A stretch of DNA of 64,000 bases from Oleiagrimonas sp963817755 (GCA_963817755.1 CAWFPB010000001.1:62001-126000), one strand, 5' to 3'; shown: positions 19,051 through 28,228, counted from the first letter of the stretch. The notes: generated by a model not told the origin, from the sequence alone. Program-made: numbers and translations.

Positions 19051-19734
19051 ATGCGCAAGTTCGCTTTGATCACGCTGCCGCTGCTGGGACTCGCCGTGCT
19101 GGCGTCGGTCTGGCTGGGGCGGCAGGCCGCGGCGAGTCGCACGGCGGATGCGGCCGGCCAGGGTCGGGCCCTGGCCCAGTCCCGTTGCGCGGCCTGCCAC
19201 GGCGCCGACGGTAATCGCACCGTGGCCGGGGCGCCGCGGCTGGCGGGACTGTCCGCCGACTATCTGGTTCGCCAGGCCCGGCATTTCGCCGACGGCAGCC
19301 GTCCCTCGGCCACGATGGCCGCACTGGTGTCGGGTCTGACCGACGACCAGCTGCAAGCGATTGCCGAGCACTACGCGAGCCAGTCCCGCGAGCGCGACCC
19401 GCCGGGACCGGCCGATCGCATGGCCCTGGGTCGCCAGCTGTTCCGTTTCGGCGCCGGCCCGGTGCCGGCCTGCGCTTCCTGCCATGGCCCCGGGGCGCGC
19501 GGCCGGGGCGGCCGCATGGGCATGCGCGGCATGATGGGCATGGGCCGCGGCCGCATGATGGGTGGTGCGGGGGCGGCGCCGGAGCTGTTCGGCCAGCGTG
19601 CCGACTACGTCGTCGCCCAGCTCGAGGCCTTTGCCGACGGCCGCCGCCCGGCGACGGTCATGGGAAACATCGCCCGGGACATGAGCACGACGCAGCGCCA
19701 GGCGGTGGCCGCATTCGTGGCGGCCCATCCCTGA
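19051..19734 (+). CDS. periplasmic diheme cytochrome c (c4-like)
   Basis: 227 residues with an N-terminal membrane anchor or uncleaved signal and two heme sites, CAACH (about residue 46) and CASCH (about residue 145), in two homologous halves as in cytochrome c4. Between them is a run rich in Gly, Met and Arg (about 155-180), which is unusual for c4 proteins and might bind copper given the receptor gene upstream. It probably carries electrons to a terminal oxidase. Confidence 0.88.
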   Translation: MRKFALITLPLLGLAVLASVWLGRQAAASRTADAAGQGRALAQSRCAACHGADGNRTVAGAPRLAGLSADYLVRQARHFADGSRPSATMAALVSGLTDDQLQAIAEHYASQSRERDPPGPADRMALGRQLFRFGAGPVPACASCHGPGARGRGGRMGMRGMMGMGRGRMMGGAGAAPELFGQRADYVVAQLEAFADGRRPATVMGNIARDMSTTQRQAVAAFVAAHP

Positions 19735-19932
19735 ACCGGCGAGCAGGGTGCAACGACCTTGCAGGGCAGTCGGCCCGGTCGCGAGCCCTGGTGTTGCATC
19801 CGATGACGCATCGCAAGCGGCCGGGACTTCGCGTGCGGCGCTCATGCCCGGATGTCAGGTGACGCCGGCGCCCGGGGCCGTCACAATACGGTGCTTTGAT
19901 GGCCTTGTGCGCCGCACGTCCGAGGATCGCCC

Positions 19933-20529
19933 GTGCTGTTGATGATCGACAACTACGACAGTTTCACCTTCAACCTGGTGCAGTACCTGGGCGAGCTGGG
20001 GCAGGAAGTGAAGGTGGTGCGCAACGACGCGCTGGACGTGGACGCCGTGCGCGCGCTGAACCCTTCCCACATCATGATCTCGCCGGGGCCGGGCACGCCC
20101 GACGATGCCGGCGTGTCGCTGGCGCTGATCGAGCAGCTGGGCGGCGAGGTGCCGATCTTCGGCGTGTGCCTGGGCCACCAGGCCATCGGCCAGGTCTACG
20201 GCGGCCAGGTGGTTCGCGCCAAACAGATCATGCACGGCAAGACTTCGCCGGTGCGCCATCGCGGCCAGGGCGTGTTCGCTGGCCTGCCGGACCCGCTGGA
20301 AGCCACGCGCTACCATTCGCTGGTGGTGGCGGCCGACACGGTGCCCGACTGCCTCCAGGTGACGGCCTGGACCGAGCACCCGGACGGCAGCCTGGACGAG
20401 ATCATGGGCCTGAAGCACAAGACCCTGCCGGTCGAGGGCGTGCAGTTCCATCCCGAGTCGATCCTGACCCGCCACGGCCACGACCTGCTGCGCAATTTCC
20501 TCGGGCTGCCCCTGCCGAAGGCCGCCTGA
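19933..20529 (+). CDS. trpG: anthranilate synthase component II (glutamine amidotransferase)
   Basis: 198 residues from a GTG start. Class I glutamine amidotransferase giving ammonia to TrpE: DNYDSFTFNLVQYL at the N-terminus, the oxyanion segment ISPGPGTPDDAG, the nucleophile in FGVCLGHQAIGQ, and the His-Glu pair in GVQFHPESIL. The stop is 20 bases before trpD. A paralogue for folate synthesis (PabA) has the same signatures, but the trpD-trpC context settles the name. Confidence 0.95.
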   Translation: MLLMIDNYDSFTFNLVQYLGELGQEVKVVRNDALDVDAVRALNPSHIMISPGPGTPDDAGVSLALIEQLGGEVPIFGVCLGHQAIGQVYGGQVVRAKQIMHGKTSPVRHRGQGVFAGLPDPLEATRYHSLVVAADTVPDCLQVTAWTEHPDGSLDEIMGLKHKTLPVEGVQFHPESILTRHGHDLLRNFLGLPLPKAA

Positions 20530-20549
20530 ATCCACAACGGAGTCCCGAT

Positions 20550-21584
20550 ATGCCTTTCACCGCGCGCGAGGCGCTGCAACGCACCATCGAGCATCGCGAG
20601 ATCTTCCACGACGAGATGATCGACCTGATGCGCCAGATCATGGCCGGCCAGGTCAGCCCGCTGATGACCGCGGCCGTCATTACCGGCCTGCGCGTGAAGA
20701 AGGAGACCATCGGCGAAATCACCGGCGCGGCCCGGGTGATGCGCGAACTGGCCACGCCGGTCCCCGCGCGTGGGGTCGAGCACCTGGTCGACATCGTCGG
20801 TACCGGCGGCGACGGCGCCTCCAGCTTCAACATCTCCACCACGGCGATGTTCGTGGCCGCGGCGGCTGGCGCCAAGGTGGCCAAGCACGGCGGGCGCAGC
20901 GTGTCCTCCAAGTCCGGCAGCGCCGACCTGCTGGAAGCACTGGGCGCGCACATCGACCTGAACCCGCAGCAGATCGCCGACTGCCTGGACCAGACCGGCA
21001 TCGGCTTCATGTACGCCCCCAACCACCACCCGGCGATGAAGGCGGTCGCCCCGGTGCGCAAGGAAATGGGCGTGCGCACGCTGTTCAACATCCTCGGGCC
21101 GCTGACCAACCCGGCCGGCGCGCCGAACATCCTGCTGGGCGTGTTCCACGAGGACCTGGTCGGCATCCAGGTGCGCGTGCTCGAGCGCCTGGGCGTGCGC
21201 CGCGCGATGGTGGTGTACGGGCGCGACGGCCTGGACGAGATCTCGCTGGGCGCGACCACGCGCGTGGGCGAGCTGCGCGACGGCGTGGTGCGCGAGTACG
21301 AGATCGAGCCGGAGGACTTCGGGCTGGCCATGGCCTCCAGCCGCAACCTGCGCGTGGAGAACGCCGACGAATCGATGCGCATGATGCACGACGTGCTGGC
21401 CGGCACGCCCGGCGTGGCACGCGACATCGTGCAGCTCAACGCCGGTGCGGCGCTGTACACGGCCGGGGTCGCCGAGTCCGTCGACGAAGGCGTCAGTGCC
21501 GCGCGCGAGGCGATCGAGAGCGGCGCGGCCAAGCGCAAGATGGAGGATTTCGTCGCCACCACCCGGCGTTTGGCCAAGGCGTAG
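20550..21584 (+). CDS. trpD: anthranilate phosphoribosyltransferase
   Basis: 344 residues. Transfers phosphoribose from PRPP to anthranilate. Landmarks: the N-terminal helical bundle, the PRPP/glycine-rich loop VGTGGDGASSFNIST, KHGGRSVSSKSGSADLLEALG, and the anthranilate-site segment FGVRTLFNILGPLTNPA in slightly varied form. GGAG precedes the ATG. It is the second gene of a trpGDC operon. Confidence 0.96.
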   Translation: MPFTAREALQRTIEHREIFHDEMIDLMRQIMAGQVSPLMTAAVITGLRVKKETIGEITGAARVMRELATPVPARGVEHLVDIVGTGGDGASSFNISTTAMFVAAAAGAKVAKHGGRSVSSKSGSADLLEALGAHIDLNPQQIADCLDQTGIGFMYAPNHHPAMKAVAPVRKEMGVRTLFNILGPLTNPAGAPNILLGVFHEDLVGIQVRVLERLGVRRAMVVYGRDGLDEISLGATTRVGELRDGVVREYEIEPEDFGLAMASSRNLRVENADESMRMMHDVLAGTPGVARDIVQLNAGAALYTAGVAESVDEGVSAAREAIESGAAKRKMEDFVATTRRLAKA

Positions 21585-21660
21585 GTCGGGTAGCGCGACA
21601 GGCGGCGTTTGCCGTTAAGATGCGAACCGAGTCGCCCCCCAACTGCCCCCGCTTCGCATC

Positions 21661-22452
21661 ATGTCCGACATCCTGCAACGCATTCTCGCCCGCAAGACCG
21701 AGGAAATCGCCGAGCGCGAATCCCGTCTGCCGCTGAACGAGCTGGCCGCGCGCTGCGCCGACCTGCCCGAAACCCGCGGTTTCGCCGCGGCCATGGAGGC
21801 CCGCATCGACGACGGCGACCCGGCGGTCATTGCCGAGGTCAAGAAGGCCAGCCCGAGCAAGGGCGTGATCCGCGACGACTTCGATCCGGTGCGGATCGCC
21901 AAGGCCTATGCCGAGGCCGGCGCGGCCTGCCTTTCGGTGCTCACCGACAAGGATTTCTTCCAGGGCAGCGAGGCCTTCCTCAAGGACGCGCGCGAGGCCT
22001 GCAAGCTGCCGGTGCTGCGCAAGGACTTCACCGTCGCGCCCTACCAGGTGTACGAATCGCGCGTGATCGGTGCCGACTGCATCCTGCTGATCGTCGCCGC
22101 GCTGGAGGACGACGTGCTGCTGGAACTGTCCCTGCTGGCCGCGCAGCTGGGCATGGACGTGCTGGTGGAAGTGCACGACGAGGAGGAGCTGGACCGCGCG
22201 CTGGCGGTGCCGGCCTCGCTGATCGGCGTCAACAACCGCAACCTGCGCACGTTCAACACCTCCATCGACACCTCGATGGACCTGCGCGACGCGGTGCCCT
22301 ATGACCGCATCCTGGTCACCGAGAGCGGCATCCGCTCGCCCGAGGACGTCGAGCGCCTGCGCGATGCCGGCATCGAGGGCTTCCTGGTCGGCGAGGCCTT
22401 CATGCGCGCCCCGGACCCGGGCGCGGAGCTCAAGCGCCTGTTCTTCAGCTGA
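21661..22452 (+). CDS. trpC: indole-3-glycerol phosphate synthase
   Basis: 263 residues, a single-domain TIM barrel (not fused to TrpF). Signatures: VIAEVKKASPSKGVIR with the catalytic Lys, FLPVLRKDF in the form KLPVLRKDFTV, IGVNNRNLRTF and the phosphate loop SGI/EGFLVGEAFM. Follows trpD after 76 bases that hold a short GTAGGTCGGG repeat, and continues into the HAD gene. Confidence 0.96.
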   Translation: MSDILQRILARKTEEIAERESRLPLNELAARCADLPETRGFAAAMEARIDDGDPAVIAEVKKASPSKGVIRDDFDPVRIAKAYAEAGAACLSVLTDKDFFQGSEAFLKDAREACKLPVLRKDFTVAPYQVYESRVIGADCILLIVAALEDDVLLELSLLAAQLGMDVLVEVHDEEELDRALAVPASLIGVNNRNLRTFNTSIDTSMDLRDAVPYDRILVTESGIRSPEDVERLRDAGIEGFLVGEAFMRAPDPGAELKRLFFS

Positions 22453-22458
22453 CCGTCG

Positions 22459-23163
22459 ATGGTCGAGGACAGGGGCTCGGACATCGTGGATGAAGACACC
22501 GCGCCCGCCAGCGGGCCGCGCACGGTGCTGTTCGATTTCGACGGCGTGGTGCTGCGCGGCGACGCGTTCGAGACCTTCGTGCGCATGCGCCTGGACCGTG
22601 CTCCGTGGCGCAAGCTGCTGGGCCTGGCGCTGAGCCTGCCGCTGCTGCCGACGGTGCCGTTCACGCGGCGCTGGGTGAACAAGGCGTTCATTGCCTCCTC
22701 GCTGGTCGGGCTGTCCGAGGACGCCTACCACGACCTGGCCCGCGCCCATGGCGAAATGCTGGTGCGCCAGCCGCGGCGCTTCCACCGCGAGGCCCTCATG
22801 CGTCTGCGCCGGCATGTGGCCGAGGGTGACCGCGTCCTGGTGGTCACCGGCTGCGAGGAGCACCTGGTGACCACCATCTTCGCCGAGCTGGGCCTGGACG
22901 GCCTGCCGATCCTGGCCTCGAAGTTGCGCCCGGGCAGACTGGGCCTGCGCGTGCATCTGCACAACGTGGGCACGCGCAAGCTCGAGTCGCTGAAGGGTGC
23001 CGGGATCGAGCCGCCGTGGGCGGTGGCCTACGGCGATTCGCACTGGGACCTGCCGATGCTGCGCGAGGCCGAGGAGGCGGTGCTGGTCAACGCCACACCC
23101 AAGTGGTGCAAGCGCGTCGAGCGCGTGCTCGGCCGCAGCGTCACCCGCGTGCACTGGCATTGA
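22459..23163 (+). CDS. HAD-family hydrolase (subfamily IB phosphatase-like)
   Basis: 234 residues starting six bases after the trpC stop, so probably in the trp transcript. HAD motif I is VLFDFDGVVLRGD (two catalytic Asp), motif II is VVTGCEE, and motif III/IV is AYGDSHWDLPML. This is the pattern of phosphoserine-phosphatase-like and lysophosphatidate-phosphatase-like HAD-IB enzymes. The substrate is unknown; nothing links it mechanistically to tryptophan synthesis beyond position. Confidence 0.85.
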   Translation: MVEDRGSDIVDEDTAPASGPRTVLFDFDGVVLRGDAFETFVRMRLDRAPWRKLLGLALSLPLLPTVPFTRRWVNKAFIASSLVGLSEDAYHDLARAHGEMLVRQPRRFHREALMRLRRHVAEGDRVLVVTGCEEHLVTTIFAELGLDGLPILASKLRPGRLGLRVHLHNVGTRKLESLKGAGIEPPWAVAYGDSHWDLPMLREAEEAVLVNATPKWCKRVERVLGRSVTRVHWH

Positions 23164-23278
23164 TCGGCCGTTCGTGAGGCCGTAGGCGGAAAACATCCGC
23201 CCTTCGCCGGAACTTGCGACGGGTCAGGGTGCTTGCCCGCCCCGCGAATCCCGAGTCCCGAGTCCCGAGCCCCGAGCC

Positions 23279-23974
23279 TTACCGCGTCCCGCGCACCACG
23301 ATGGTCTTGCCGGAGACGTCGATCATGCCCTGCTCCTCCAGCTGCTTGAGCACGCGGCCGACCATCTCGCGCGAGCAGCCGACGATGCGGCTCACTTCCT
23401 GGCGCGAGATGCGGATCTGGGTGCCGTCCGGGTGGGTCATGGCGTCCGGCTCCTCGCACAGGTCCAGCAACGTGCGGGCCACCCGGTTGGTCACGTCCAT
23501 GAACGCCATGCGGCTGACCTGGCGCGAGGTGCGCAGCAGGCGGTTGGTCAGCTGGAAGCCGATCGCGAACAGCAGCTTCGGGCATTCGTCGCGCAGCGTG
23601 GTCTCGAACAGCTGGAACAGGCGCTCGTAGCTGATCTCGGCCAGCTCGCAGGTCGTGCGCGTACGCACCACCGACTCGCGCTGCGCCTGTTCGACGAACA
23701 GGCCCAGTTCGCCGATGAACTGGCCACGGTTGATGTAGGCCAGGATCAGCTCGCGGCCGTTCTCGTCCTCGCTGCAGACGGTCACCGAGCCGTCGATGAT
23801 GTAGTACAGGGTGTTGGCCGGGTCGCCCGGACGGATGATGGCGGTCTTCTTGGGGTAGCGGCGGCGATGGCAGTGCGCCAGGAAGCGCTCCATCGACTGC
23901 GGGTCGGGGCCAAGTCCCCCCGGTGCGTGGTGACGCACGAATTGTTGCTGCAGCAGATATTTCAGTTGGGCCAC
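23279..23974 (-). CDS. clp: Clp, CRP-family global transcription regulator
   Basis: 231 residues. Cyclic-nucleotide-binding fold with PGDPANTLYYIIDGSVTV and GQFIGELGLF, then a long dimer helix and a helix-turn-helix in TRISRQEVSRIVGCSREMVGRVLKQLEEQ form. In Xanthomonas, Clp is a DNA-binding activator released by c-di-GMP and controls virulence factors and exoenzymes. The binding-pocket arginine is present in QRESVVRTRTT. A TATAGT element lies about 60 bases upstream of the start on the minus strand. It is divergent from speD, the conserved Xanthomonadales arrangement. Confidence 0.93.
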   Translation of the reverse strand: MAQLKYLLQQQFVRHHAPGGLGPDPQSMERFLAHCHRRRYPKKTAIIRPGDPANTLYYIIDGSVTVCSEDENGRELILAYINRGQFIGELGLFVEQAQRESVVRTRTTCELAEISYERLFQLFETTLRDECPKLLFAIGFQLTNRLLRTSRQVSRMAFMDVTNRVARTLLDLCEEPDAMTHPDGTQIRISRQEVSRIVGCSREMVGRVLKQLEEQGMIDVSGKTIVVRGTR

Positions 23975-24328
23975 GATCTATTCCCGTCTGCGAGAGATCC
24001 ACGGCGGGGCGCCCCCTGTCGCGCCAGGCCGTATCTGACATTCATACTATAGCCATTTATGTGCCGAGCGACTAAGCCGGTGTTCGGGCGGTCCTCGGGC
24101 CGTGCCGGAAACGTGCAGGGCGGGTTCCGGTCCGGTGGCACCGGCAACTTCAAATCGCTGCGGGCATGCCCCATAATTGCCCCCTTGGGCCTCCGGCCCC
24201 GGCCGCCACGCCGTATCGCGCGGCCCCGGTCCCGCGCCCCGTCCACTACACGACGTGCCGCGCTGCACGTCATGCCGCCGGCGACAACCGCGCCGGGTCG
24301 ACCCGCACATCTCCAGAGGTCCTACTTG

Positions 24329-25108
24329 GTGAAACCGCTTCCGCGTCTCCGGCTCCAGGGCTTCAACAACCTCACCAAGGCCCTGAGCTTCAACATCTAC
24401 GACGTCTGCTACGCCGTCTCGGAAGAGCAGCGCCAGCGCTACATCGAGTACATCGACGAGGCCTACGACGCCGACCGCCTGACCCAGATCCTGACGGACG
24501 TGGCCGACATCATCGGCGCCAACATCCTCAACATCGCGCGCCAGGACTACGACCCGCAGGGCGCCTCGGTGACCATCCTGATCTCCGAGGAGCCGGTGGT
24601 GGAGAAGCTCGGCCGCGACTCGATCGCCGGCGCCGTGGCGCACCTGGACAAGAGCCACATCACCGTCCACACCTATCCGGAAACGCATCCGCACAACGGC
24701 ATCGCGACCTTCCGCGCGGACATCGACGTGGCCACCTGCGGCGTGATCTCGCCGCTGAAGGCGCTGAACTACCTGATCGACAGCTTCGAGTCCGACATCG
24801 TGATCATGGACTACCGCGTGCGCGGCTTCACCCGCGACGTGAAGGGCAAGAAGCACTACATCGACCACAAGATCAACTCGATCCAGGACTACCTGGCCCG
24901 GCACATCCGCCAGAAGTACGAGATGTTCGACGTCAACGTGTACCAGGAGAACATGTTCCACACGAAGATGCACATCAAGGACTTCGACCTGGATACCTAC
25001 CTGTTCGAGGCCCACGCCGACCAGCTCTCGTTCAAGGAGCGCAAGCGCATCGAGAACCTGGTCCGCCGCGAGATCGAGGAACTGTTCCACGGCCGCAACC
25101 TGATGTGA
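24329..25108 (+). CDS. speD: S-adenosylmethionine decarboxylase proenzyme
   Basis: 259 residues from a GTG start, matching the E. coli-type class 1 family. The self-cleavage site giving the pyruvoyl group is the serine in LDKSHITVHTYPETHPHNG. Downstream are FRADIDVATCGVISPLKALNYLI and RVRGFTRDVKGKKHYIDH. The product supplies decarboxylated SAM for spermidine synthesis. A long upstream open frame exists, but homology begins at LRLQGFNNLTKALSFNIYDVC. Confidence 0.95.
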   Translation: MKPLPRLRLQGFNNLTKALSFNIYDVCYAVSEEQRQRYIEYIDEAYDADRLTQILTDVADIIGANILNIARQDYDPQGASVTILISEEPVVEKLGRDSIAGAVAHLDKSHITVHTYPETHPHNGIATFRADIDVATCGVISPLKALNYLIDSFESDIVIMDYRVRGFTRDVKGKKHYIDHKINSIQDYLARHIRQKYEMFDVNVYQENMFHTKMHIKDFDLDTYLFEAHADQLSFKERKRIENLVRREIEELFHGRNLM

Positions 25109-25134
25109 CACGGCCCGCAGGCTGCGCCTGACGA

Positions 25135-25167
25135 CGCCCCGCCACGGGACACCGGGCGGGGCGTTTT
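25135..25167 (+). terminator. rho-independent terminator after speD
   Basis: CGCCCCGCC pairs with GGCGGGGCG around a 12-base loop and is followed by TTTT, 26 bases after the speD stop. Confidence 0.7.
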
Positions 25168-25213
25168 CATGTACGCGGACGGGCGGGGGCGGGATCGTTG
25201 TTGTCGCAGCCCC

Positions 25214-25246
25214 GTAGCCCGGACAAGGCCGTAGGCCGCATCCGGG
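25214..25246. repeat. interspersed REP-like palindromic repeat
   Basis: GTAGCCCGGACAAGGCC followed by GTAGGCCGCATCCGGG; same family as the copy at 2184-2214, in the opposite orientation. A further partial unit, CCCCGGATGCGCTTGGCGTATCCGGG, lies at about 25296-25321. Confidence 0.6.
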
Positions 25247-25328
25247 ATGCGCCGGTGAGGGCGCTGCACGACGTGGACGCGATGCTGGACGTGTACCCCG
25301 GATGCGCTTGGCGTATCCGGGCGACGGA

Positions 25329-25973
25329 TCAGATCCGGTACGCCACCGCCTTCATCACCTTCGAGGTCCACGCCATCAGGGTCGGCACCGGCGCCGGCAG
25401 CTCGATGCCGCCGCGCGCCAGGGCGTTGTCGGCGTGGCGAATCTCGTCGGCCTGCATCTGCTTGAGGACGACGCGTGAGCGCGCGTCGTGGGGCGGCAGG
25501 CGTTCGATGTGCTCGGCCAGGTGCGCCTCGACCTGGCGTTCGGTCTCGACCACGAACCCCAGGCTGACCCGGTCGTTGACTGCCGCGGCCGCGGCGCCGA
25601 TGGCCAGCGAGCCGACGAACCAAAGCGGGTTGAGCAGGCTGGGACGGCTGTCGAGCTCGCGCAGGCGGTCGGCGCACCAGGCCAGGTGGTCGGTTTCCTC
25701 CTCGGCCGCGTGCAGCAGGTGGTCGCGGGTCTCGCCATCGCGCGCCAGCAGCGCCTGGCCCTTGTACAGCGCCTGCGCGCAGACCTCGCCGGTGTGGTTG
25801 ATGCGCATCAGGCCGGCGGCGTGGCGGCGGTCGGCATCGTCCAGCTCCACCTCCGGCTCGGCCAGCCCGGGCGAGGGGCGCTGCGCGTCGGGGCGTCCGG
25901 CCACGGCTTCCAGGGCGTCATTGAGTCCGACCAGGAAGCGGTCCAGGGCGGTGAAAGTGCGCGTGGTGCTCAT
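25329..25973 (-). CDS. coq7: 3-demethoxyubiquinol 3-hydroxylase
   Basis: 214 residues. A ferritin-like di-iron monooxygenase of ubiquinone biosynthesis. Carboxylate-bridged motifs are present: MRINHTGEVCAQALYKGQ (first ExxH-like ligand), EEETDHLAWCADRL, ETERQVEAHL and KQMQADEIRHADNA (ExxH). The length matches the proteobacterial Coq7 form. Its start overlaps the stop of the GlcF-like gene (ATGA). Confidence 0.95.
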   Translation of the reverse strand: MSTTRTFTALDRFLVGLNDALEAVAGRPDAQRPSPGLAEPEVELDDADRRHAAGLMRINHTGEVCAQALYKGQALLARDGETRDHLLHAAEEETDHLAWCADRLRELDSRPSLLNPLWFVGSLAIGAAAAAVNDRVSLGFVVETERQVEAHLAEHIERLPPHDARSRVVLKQMQADEIRHADNALARGGIELPAPVPTLMAWTSKVMKAVAYRI

Positions 25974-27166
25974 CGAGATGTCTCCAGCTGGCGGGCCAGC
26001 AGGGTCAGCGGATGTTCGTGCGCCATGGCACCGAGCCCCGCGGCCAGGTGCAGGCGGCAGCCGATATTGGACGACAGCAGGCGGTCGGCTGTCACCTCGG
26101 CGATCTGTCGCAGGCGGATCGTGCGCAGGCGATCGGCGCGCTCCGGGAAGGCCAGCACGTGGCTGCCGGCGGCGCCGCAGCAGCCCGGCGATTCGGGCAG
26201 CTCGCGCACATCCAGGTTCGGGACGCGGCGCAGCAGGGCGGTCACGTCGGCGCCGTCGCGCGCCACGTTGCGCCGGGTGCAGGCCAGGTGCAGTGCCACG
26301 CGTTCGTCCAGTGGTCGGAAACGCAGGGACCCGCCGTGGCGGGCCAGGAACCCCAGCGCATCCTCCACGCGCGCCTCCGGCAGGTCGCGGCGCAGGGTGC
26401 CCAGGCAGCCGGGGGTCACGGTCAGCACGGTCGTGTCCGCGGCCAGGTCGCGGCAGGCCCGTTGTACCTGGCGAGCCGAGGCCTCGGCGCCGGCCGTCAC
26501 GCCGTCGTGCAGGTCCATGGCGCCGCAGCACATCGCCGGCAGGCGCTGCACGGCAAACCCGGCGGTGCGCAGCAGGGTGTCGGCGGCATCCAGCGCCGCG
26601 GCGTCCTCGATCGAGGCGATGCAGCCGGGGAACAGCGCCACCGTGCCCTGCGTGGGCGAAGTCGATGCGGACCGGACGGGCGCCGGCCGGGTCCGCGGCC
26701 CGAGCCGCTCCAGCGCGGCACGCAGGGCGGACGAACGCCGCGGTGCGATCCGTGCCAGCAGCGGCGCCAGCCAGCCGCGGACCCGTAGCGCGCGGGCCAG
26801 CGCCAGCAGCGGCCCGGCCAGTGCCGGGCGCTTGAGCAGTCCCAGCACCAGGGAAGGCCGCTGCGGCGCGGGGCCGAGCAGGGCGCGCGTTTGCACCAGC
26901 AGCTCGCCGTAGCGCACTCCGGACGGGCAGACCCGCTCGCACTGCAGGCAACCCAGGCAGTGATCCAGGTGCTCGCGCAGCACGTCGCCGGCGGCCGTTT
27001 CGCCCGCGGCCAGGGCCTGCGCCAGGCGGATGCGCCCGCGCGGGGACTCGGCTTCGGTCGCGTCCAGGGCGTAGGTCGGACAGTGCGGCAGGCACAGTCC
27101 GCACATCACGCACTGGTCGGCGAGTTCGGCAATGCGTCCAGGGGGGTCGTCATGCATGCGAATCAT
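25970..27166 (-). CDS. (Fe-S)-binding oxidoreductase subunit, GlcF-like
   Basis: 398 residues. Two N-terminal 4Fe-4S motifs, CVMCGLCLPHCP and CLGCLQCERVCP (about residues 18-80), then two CCG domains with CCGAMD and CCGAAG. This is the layout of the glycolate oxidase iron-sulfur subunit and of HdrD/LutA-like proteins, which pass electrons from a flavoprotein dehydrogenase. No GlcD/E partner is nearby, so the substrate is open. It is translationally coupled to coq7, suggesting a link to quinone reduction. Confidence 0.85.
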   Translation of the reverse strand: MIRMHDDPPGRIAELADQCVMCGLCLPHCPTYALDATEAESPRGRIRLAQALAAGETAAGDVLREHLDHCLGCLQCERVCPSGVRYGELLVQTRALLGPAPQRPSLVLGLLKRPALAGPLLALARALRVRGWLAPLLARIAPRRSSALRAALERLGPRTRPAPVRSASTSPTQGTVALFPGCIASIEDAAALDAADTLLRTAGFAVQRLPAMCCGAMDLHDGVTAGAEASARQVQRACRDLAADTTVLTVTPGCLGTLRRDLPEARVEDALGFLARHGGSLRFRPLDERVALHLACTRRNVARDGADVTALLRRVPNLDVRELPESPGCCGAAGSHVLAFPERADRLRTIRLRQIAEVTADRLLSSNIGCRLHLAAGLGAMAHEHPLTLLARQLETSR

Positions 27167-27292
27167 GCTATCATTGCCGTCTTAAGTCGGCGGGTTGCCG
27201 GCTTGCGTGAAGGGAACCCTTCGGGTATTCTTTCGCGCCTTTCGGTTCACCATTGTGGTCCGCCCCACCGGGCGGCAGACGGGTATTTCGAG

Positions 27293-27721
27293 ATGAATAC
27301 GTTCAGCGCCAAGTCCGAGAGCGTCAAACGCGACTGGTTTGTGGTCGACGCCACGGGCAAGACGCTTGGCCGGCTCTGCTCCGAAGTCGCTCGCCGCCTG
27401 CGCGGCAAGCACAAACCGGAGTTCACTCCGCACGTCGATACCGGCGATTACATCGTCGTGATCAACGCGGAGAAAGTGGCCGTGACCGGCAGGAAGTTGG
27501 GTCAGAAGACCTATCACCGCTTCACCGGTTATATCGGCAACATGAAGCACATGTCCCTGGAGGACATGCTGGCCAAGCACCCCGAGCGCGTGATCGAGAT
27601 CGGCGTCAAGGGCATGCTGCCCAAGAACCCGCTGGGCCGCGCAATGTACCGCAAGCTCAAGGTCTACGGTGGCGCAGAGCATCCGCATGCCGCGCAGCAG
27701 CCGCAGGCGCTGGAGATCTAA
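27293..27721 (+). CDS. rplM: 50S ribosomal protein L13
   Basis: 142 residues: WFVVDATGKTLGRLCSEVA at the N-terminus, YIVVINAEKVAVTGRK, the YHRFTGYIGNMK stretch and the C-terminal GMLPKNPLGRAMYRKLKVYGGAEHPH. All are standard L13 blocks. It forms an operon with rpsI nine bases downstream. The region between 27181 and 27292, divergent from the GlcF-like gene, should carry the promoter. Confidence 0.98.
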   Translation: MNTFSAKSESVKRDWFVVDATGKTLGRLCSEVARRLRGKHKPEFTPHVDTGDYIVVINAEKVAVTGRKLGQKTYHRFTGYIGNMKHMSLEDMLAKHPERVIEIGVKGMLPKNPLGRAMYRKLKVYGGAEHPHAAQQPQALEI

Positions 27722-27730
27722 GGAAAACTC

Positions 27731-28123
27731 ATGGCGATTCAGCAGAATTACGGCACCGGCCGTCGCAAGTCCTCCGCCGCCCGCGTGTTCCTGCGCAAGG
27801 GCAAGGGCGAGATCACCGTCAACGGCAAGCCGCTGGACGAGTTCTTCGGCCGCAAGACGTCGAGCATGATCGTGCGCCAGCCGCTCGAGCTGACCGAGAT
27901 GTCCGACAAGTTCGACATCAAGGTCACCGTCAGCGGTGGCGGCATGACCGGCCAGGCCGGCGCCATCCGCCTGGGCATCGCCCGCGCGCTGGTCGAGTAC
28001 GACGAGAACCTGAAGGTCGAGCTGCGCAAGGCCGGCTTCATGACCCGCGACGCCCGCGAAGTCGAGCGCAAGAAGGTCGGCCTGCACAAGGCACGCCGCG
28101 CCACGCAGTTCTCGAAGCGCTAA
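27731..28123 (+). CDS. rpsI: 30S ribosomal protein S9
   Basis: 130 residues: NYGTGRRKSSAARVFLRKG at the N-terminus, then GGGMTGQAGAIRLGIARAL and the basic C-terminal KKVGLHKARRATQFSKR that reaches the decoding centre. AAGGAAA lies before the ATG. It is followed by tRNA-Gln 27 bases downstream. Confidence 0.98.
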   Translation: MAIQQNYGTGRRKSSAARVFLRKGKGEITVNGKPLDEFFGRKTSSMIVRQPLELTEMSDKFDIKVTVSGGGMTGQAGAIRLGIARALVEYDENLKVELRKAGFMTRDAREVERKKVGLHKARRATQFSKR

Positions 28124-28150
28124 CGCTTCGCTACAATTGCGATCCGTTTT

Positions 28151-28224
28151 TGGGGGATCGTCTAATGGTAGGACTGCAGACTCTGACTCTGCCTATCTAG
28201 GTTCGAATCCTAGTCCCCCAGCCA
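28151..28224 (+). tRNA. tRNA-Gln, anticodon CTG
   Basis: A full cloverleaf can be drawn. The acceptor stem is TGGGGGA with TCCCCCA; the D stem is GTC/GAC around TAATGGTAG. The anticodon stem is GCAGA/TCTGC with loop CTCTGAC (anticodon CTG), the T arm is CTAGG-TTCGAAT-CCTAG, and the gene ends with encoded GCCA. The 3' end is the attachment site of the element to the right and stays intact. Confidence 0.95.
28207..28224 (+). repeat. attL core, 3' end of tRNA-Gln
   Basis: ATCCTAGTCCCCCAGCCA is identical to 48770-48787 and part of a 19-bp match to 48946-48964. Confidence 0.85.
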
Positions 28225-28228
28225 GTTC

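Noticed and set aside
16534..19845. 1103-codon open frame on the minus strand
   Set aside because: It is antisense to the copper receptor and cytochrome genes; the high GC content leaves long stop-free shadows, and the translation has no domain-like pattern.
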